A DNA stretch of 46,204 nucleotides, taken from Bradyrhizobium valentinum. GTDB taxonomy: Bacteria > Pseudomonadota > Alphaproteobacteria > Rhizobiales > Xanthobacteraceae. Shown here piece by piece: positions 42,513 through 46,204 of the stretch (its first letter is position 1; every line of letters starts with the position of its first letter). The translations under genes were made by a program, and so were the position numbers. The stretch is taken from positions 274 to 46,477 of the forward strand of contig NZ_LLXX01000059.1 in the NCBI RefSeq assembly GCF_001440405.1. Direction: 5' to 3'. Under the pieces are notes generated by a model. The model was not told the origin of the DNA, did no database searches, and saw only the letters and a program-made list of their open reading frames with translations.

Positions 42513-43337
42513 CTACGCCGTAACCAGCGGTTTCTCGCCGTTGCGCTGCGACAGCGTGAAGATCTCGACGCCGGTCGCGGTGACGCCGACCGAATGCTCG
42601 AACTGCGCCGAAAGCGAACGGTCGCGGGTTACCGCGGTCCACCCGTCGGACAGGATCTTCACATGCGGCTTGCCGAGATTGATCATCGGCTCGATGGTGA
42701 AGAACATGCCGGGCTTCAGCATCACGCCCTCGCCGGGCCGGCCGATATGGATGATGTTCGGCTCGTCATGGAACATGCGGCCGAGGCCGTGGCCGCAGAA
42801 ATCGCGCACCACGCTCATGCCCTGCGGTTCGACAAAACTCTGGATGGCGTGGCCGATGTCGCCGGTGGTGGCGCCGGGCTTCACGGCGGCGATACCGCGC
42901 ATCATCGCCTCATAGGTGACCTCGATCAGCCGCTCGGCCTTGCGGGCGATCGGGCCGATCGCATACATGCGGCTGGAATCGCCGTACCAGCCGTCGACGA
43001 TGAAGGTGACGTCGATATTGACGATGTCGCCTTCCTTCATCGCGCGCTCGCCCGGCATGCCGTGGCAGACCACGTGATTGATCGAGGTGCAGGTCGAATA
43101 GCGGTAGCCGCGGTACATCAGCGTCGCCGGATAGGCGCCATGGCTGAAGGCGAAGTCGCGGACGAATTCGTCGATCCGTGATGTCGGGACGCCCGCCTTG
43201 ACGATGTCGGTGAGCTCGTCGAGGCATTTGGCGACCAGCGCGCCCGCCTTGCGCATGCCGGCGAACCCGCTCGCGCCATGCAGCTTGATCTGGCCGGTTT
43301 TTCGCAAGGAGGTGTCTGACGCTTCGATATAGCTCAT
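42513..43337 (-). CDS. map: Methionine aminopeptidase, type I
   Basis: A 274-residue enzyme removing the N-terminal Met of new proteins. Metal ligands are visible: Asp residues in NIDVTFIVDGWYGDSSR, His in CGHGLGRMFHDEP, Glu in FTIEPM and QFEHS. Type I length plus about 15 N-terminal residues (MSYIEASDTSLRKTGQ). Upstream of the SMP-30-like gene on the same strand. Confidence 0.97.
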   Translation of the reverse strand: MSYIEASDTSLRKTGQIKLHGASGFAGMRKAGALVAKCLDELTDIVKAGVPTSRIDEFVRDFAFSHGAYPATLMYRGYRYSTCTSINHVVCHGMPGERAMKEGDIVNIDVTFIVDGWYGDSSRMYAIGPIARKAERLIEVTYEAMMRGIAAVKPGATTGDIGHAIQSFVEPQGMSVVRDFCGHGLGRMFHDEPNIIHIGRPGEGVMLKPGMFFTIEPMINLGKPHVKILSDGWTAVTRDRSLSAQFEHSVGVTATGVEIFTLSQRNGEKPLVTA

Positions 43338-43452
43338 GGGCGGGTCATGCTTCGGGGAACAGGAATGGTTGATTTAATGGTTTAATCTAGTGATCGGAGC
43401 GGTCTGCGGCAAGCCGAGCTTGAGGTGCCGGAGACTCTAAAAAGACTTGCAT

Positions 43453-44769
43453 CTACCCGGAAACTTCCACCACGGGCTCGACCGGCAGCGCACCGCCACG
43501 GATGCGGATTTCGCGCACCGGATAGGGAACACGGATCCCCTCGCGCTTGAACGCATCCCACAACTCCAGCATCACCTCGCTCTTGACGTTGTCCAGGCCG
43601 TCCGGATCGGGCAACCAGAAGGTCAAGGAGAACTTCATCCCGGCCTCGGCGAATTCGGTCAGGATGCAGTTCGGGGGCTTGCTCTTGATCGCGCGCGGCA
43701 CGGCGCCGGCAATGTCGATGGCCAGCTTGCACACCGCCCGCGGATCGGCGTCGTAATTGGTGCTGAACAGCACCTTCACCAGCGTGTTCTTGTCGGTATA
43801 GGTCCAGTTGACGACCTTCTGCGTCACCAGATCCTCGTTCGGGATCAGGAACTCGCGGCCGTCGCCGGCGGCAACCGAGATGTAGCGCGTCTTCATCGCG
43901 CTGATCCGGCCCGAACTGTCGCCGATGGTGACGAGATCGCCGGGCTTCACCGATTTGTCCGCCAGCAGGATGATACCCGAGATGAAGTTGGCGACGATCT
44001 TCTGCAGGCCCAGACCGATGCCGACGCCGGCCGCGCCGGTAAAGACTGCAAGCGCCGAAAGATTGATGCCGACAGCGCCAAGCGCGATCGCGATCGCCAC
44101 CACCATCAGTCCGATGCGGATAATCTTGACCAGCAGTACCTGGATCGACGGCGTCAGGTCGCTGGCGCGGGTAATCCTGCTTTCGATGAAGTTGCTGGCG
44201 ATGTTGGTCAGCCACAGCGCTGCGATCAACAGTGCGCCAGCCTTGATCAGAAGCAACGGCGTTAGCCGCAAGCCACCGATCTCAATCGCAAACGAGTCTA
44301 GCGTTTCTGCTGCCGGTTCGAGCTGACCGAGGATGCTCAGCGCCGCGACAAACCATGCCGTTATCGACACAAGCCTGACGATGAAGGCATTGCGGATCAC
44401 CGAGGTCACGAGCCGGATCACGAGCCACGCCAGCGCCAGCTTGGCGGCGACCATCAGGAGGTAGCTGCGGCTTGGCCACGTCAGGTGGTACATCGTGACG
44501 CGCTCCGCGATCACCATGACCGCGAACACTGCGGTCGACGCGCTACCGACCAGCACGCGGACGAAATGCCGGAGCGGCAACGGCCAGCGCATGGCCAGCG
44601 ACATCATGTCGACCCGCGCGCGGATTGCCGTATCCGCCGCATAGGCGATGCCGGCGGCGGCCAGGATCAGCCCAAACTGCAGATAGAACCATGGCGAGGT
44701 GATCTCTGCACCGACCGATCGCGCGGTCGATTGCAAAAACTCAATGATCTCTTTCGGGAACATGTCCAT
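43453..44769 (-). CDS. Mechanosensitive ion channel family protein (MscS type)
   Basis: A 438-residue channel, longer than E. coli MscS because of added N-terminal helices. The pore helix TM3 contains AVFTGAAGVGIGLGLQKIVANFISGIILL, followed by the cytoplasmic beta domain (VKPGDLVTIGDSSGRISAMKTRYI and EFLIPNEDLVTQKVVNWTYTDKN in part) and the mixed C-terminal domain. ATG at 44769 (MDMFPKE) is chosen; a frame extends 30 codons further upstream. It relieves turgor on hypo-osmotic shock. Divergent from the antiporter gene. Confidence 0.92.
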   Translation of the reverse strand: MDMFPKEIIEFLQSTARSVGAEITSPWFYLQFGLILAAAGIAYAADTAIRARVDMMSLAMRWPLPLRHFVRVLVGSASTAVFAVMVIAERVTMYHLTWPSRSYLLMVAAKLALAWLVIRLVTSVIRNAFIVRLVSITAWFVAALSILGQLEPAAETLDSFAIEIGGLRLTPLLLIKAGALLIAALWLTNIASNFIESRITRASDLTPSIQVLLVKIIRIGLMVVAIAIALGAVGINLSALAVFTGAAGVGIGLGLQKIVANFISGIILLADKSVKPGDLVTIGDSSGRISAMKTRYISVAAGDGREFLIPNEDLVTQKVVNWTYTDKNTLVKVLFSTNYDADPRAVCKLAIDIAGAVPRAIKSKPPNCILTEFAEAGMKFSLTFWLPDPDGLDNVKSEVMLELWDAFKREGIRVPYPVREIRIRGGALPVEPVVEVSG

Positions 44770-44873
44770 CGGCAAAATCTCGTCAGACGCAGCGCAGACA
44801 AATTTGATTCGAACGGTGGGCAGATTTCCACAAACAGGGCGGGCGGGCCATCGATACATGGGCCGGCCAAGTC

Positions 44874-44891
44874 AGTTTAAGCCCTTAAACT
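44874..44891. promoter_or_regulatory. Inverted repeat in MscS/antiporter gap
   Basis: AGTTTAA-GCCC-TTAAACT, a perfect 7-4-7 inverted repeat, about 105 bp from each of the two divergent starts. Could be an operator shared by both osmotic/ionic genes. Confidence 0.35.
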
Positions 44892-44998
44892 CGGGCACAT
44901 TGCCGCTATCGCAGAAATGGGTTGGCGATCAACTGTGGCAACGATAAGGATGCAATTGCAAGTATTTGCGACGATTGCGAAGGTTATTTCGGAGATTC

Positions 44999-46204
44999 AT
45001 GGCTTCTCTCGACCAGGTCAGCATAGCCATCTTTCTGGGCGCCATTCTGGTCATGGCGGGCATTCTGTCGAGCCTGCTTGCACTGCGCTTCGGGGCGCCG
45101 TTGCTGCTGGTCTTCCTCCTGATAGGCATGCTGGCGGGCGATGCCGGGCCGGGCCAGCTCAGCTTCGATGACGTCCGCACCACCTATCTGGTGGGATCGG
45201 TGGCGCTGGCGCTGATCCTGTTCGACGGCGGCCTGCGAACCAAGTTTCAAAGCATTCGGACGGTGCTTGCGCCATCGATGGTGCTGGCGACGATCGGCGT
45301 GCTGCTCACTGCGCTGATATCAGCGCCGGCCGCTAAATATGCGCTCGATCTGAACTGGACCGAAGCGCTGCTGGTCGGCGCCGTTGTGGCATCGACCGAT
45401 GCCGCGGCGGTGTTCCTGCTCGTTCACACGCAGGGCCTGCGCCTGCGCCCCCGTGTCGGAGCAACCCTGGAAGTCGAATCCGGTACCAACGATCCGTTCG
45501 CGATCTTTCTCACCCTGATGCTGGTCGAATTCATTTCACGCGGTGAAAGCTCGCCTGCGCATGTTGTCATGGAACTCGCGCGCGAAGGCTTGCTCGGCGC
45601 CATCCTCGGCGTGATCGGTGGCCGTCTGGTGGTGGTGGCGCTTAATCGCATGGCGCTGCCGCAAGGCTTGCATGCGCCCTTTGTCGCGACCGCCGCCCTG
45701 GTGATCTTCGGCGTGGCGCAGATCTCGCACGCCTCTGGATTTCTCGCGGTCTATCTCGCCGGCATCATCATCGGCAACCGGCCGACGCGCGCGCATAACT
45801 CGGTGGTGACGTTTCTCGATGCCGCGACCTGGCTGGCGCAGATCGTGATGTTCGTTCTGCTGGGCCTTCTGGCCTCGCCGCAGCGCCTTCTGGACAGCGT
45901 GGGTCCCGCTATGATCGTGGCGCTGGTGCTGATGCTGGCGGCGCGGCCGCTCGCGGTGCTGCTGTGCCTGGCGCCGTTCCGGTTCAACTGGCGGGAAAAG
46001 GTCTTCATCGCCTGGACCGGACTGCGCGGGGCGGTCGCGATCTTTCTCGCGTCGATCCCGATGCTGGTCGGGCTGTCGAAAGCCTATCTCTATTTCGACG
46101 TCGCCTTTGTCGTGGTCGTGATTTCGCTGCTGCTGCAGGGCTGGACGCTGGCGCCGGCGGCGCGCTGGCTGCACGTGGCGCTGCCGCGCGCCGACCGCGG
46201 TCCG
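44999..46204 (+). CDS. Potassium/proton antiporter (NhaP2/CvrA-type), 3' end cut off
   Basis: A cation/proton antiporter of the CPA1/NhaP2 type; 402 codons are present and the frame is open at the window end, so the C-terminal regulatory part is missing. Features: FGAPLLLVFLLIGMLAGDAGPG, LFDGGLRTKF, GAVVASTDAAAVFLLV (with the proton/cation-binding Asp), LEVESGTNDPFAIFLTLMLVE, VYLAGIIIGNRP and RGAVAIFLASIPML. ATG at 44999 with GGAG upstream. Exports potassium or sodium in exchange for protons. Confidence 0.93.
   Translation, partial: MASLDQVSIAIFLGAILVMAGILSSLLALRFGAPLLLVFLLIGMLAGDAGPGQLSFDDVRTTYLVGSVALALILFDGGLRTKFQSIRTVLAPSMVLATIGVLLTALISAPAAKYALDLNWTEALLVGAVVASTDAAAVFLLVHTQGLRLRPRVGATLEVESGTNDPFAIFLTLMLVEFISRGESSPAHVVMELAREGLLGAILGVIGGRLVVVALNRMALPQGLHAPFVATAALVIFGVAQISHASGFLAVYLAGIIIGNRPTRAHNSVVTFLDAATWLAQIVMFVLLGLLASPQRLLDSVGPAMIVALVLMLAARPLAVLLCLAPFRFNWREKVFIAWTGLRGAVAIFLASIPMLVGLSKAYLYFDVAFVVVVISLLLQGWTLAPAARWLHVALPRADRGP

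Noticed and set aside
42303..43181. 292-codon rightward frame opposite map
   Set aside because: Shadow of the map gene, whose metal ligands and full length are intact.
1..46204. tRNA, rRNA, CRISPR array, integrase or prophage
   Set aside because: No tRNA cloverleaf ends, rRNA segments, regularly spaced repeats or phage/integrase proteins were found on either strand.

Overview
The window reads as a high-GC alphaproteobacterial chromosome, most likely a Bradyrhizobium or a close relative in the Nitrobacteraceae. This is inferred from three things. Codon use is strongly G/C-ending. Several proteins are of types typical of that group (Cys-rich repeat secreted protein, FPR ending in VER, map and radC close together, Omp25-like barrels). 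The dispersed palindromic intergenic repeats are also familiar from that group. I found no rRNA, tRNA, CRISPR array, intact insertion sequence or phage module. I count about 44 protein genes, two of them cut by the window edges and one apparently frameshifted.

Layout. 1-4820: end of a Cys-rich secreted protein gene, then an RND efflux pair (lipoprotein adaptor and inner-membrane pump). 4980-9448: a CurA-type NADP oxidoreductase, a coupled ATP-grasp/Mur-ligase-like gene pair, and ferredoxin-NADP reductase on the other strand. 9890-14527: a membrane-anchored glutamate-synthase-domain protein, a large double-barrel porin and a small secreted protein. 14681-19957: a creatininase-family hydrolase divergent from a tightly packed operon of an NMT1-type ABC importer, a D-2-hydroxyacid dehydrogenase and a double-domain Inh protein. 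20098-22116: a YCII protein with an ECF42-type sigma factor and, convergent to it, a small ABM monooxygenase. 22405-25832: a DUF6064 membrane protein with a Tat-exported aldo/keto reductase, an Asp-rich mini-protein and a saccharopine-dehydrogenase-like reductase.

26289-33549 looks like an accessory stretch, with loosely spaced genes and long non-coding gaps. It holds an exported cupin, two exported alpha/beta hydrolases, a small unknown ORF, and an AraC regulator divergent from a Tat-exported metallo-beta-lactamase-fold hydrolase plus DUF1326 protein. 33586-36986 is a likely stress/envelope operon (HdeD, LapA, patatin, GntP permease). 37335-39506 is a TetR-controlled module (membrane protein and methyltransferase) with a clear operator palindrome. 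39567-43337 holds radC, a second Tat-exported metallo-hydrolase, an SMP-30/gluconolactonase-like gene with an apparent one-base frameshift, and map. 43453-46204 holds an MscS-family channel divergent from a potassium/proton antiporter that runs off the edge.

The best candidate for something undescribed is the ATP-grasp/Mur-ligase-like pair at 6070-8384. It looks like the two catalytic halves of a cyanophycin-synthetase-like enzyme encoded as separate, translationally coupled genes with no obvious substrate gene nearby. Other points worth attention are a candidate autoregulatory ECF42 promoter, the TetR operator, a perfect 30-bp inverted repeat flanking a small element, a cluster of hairpins upstream of the porin, and the frameshift in the SMP-30 gene.
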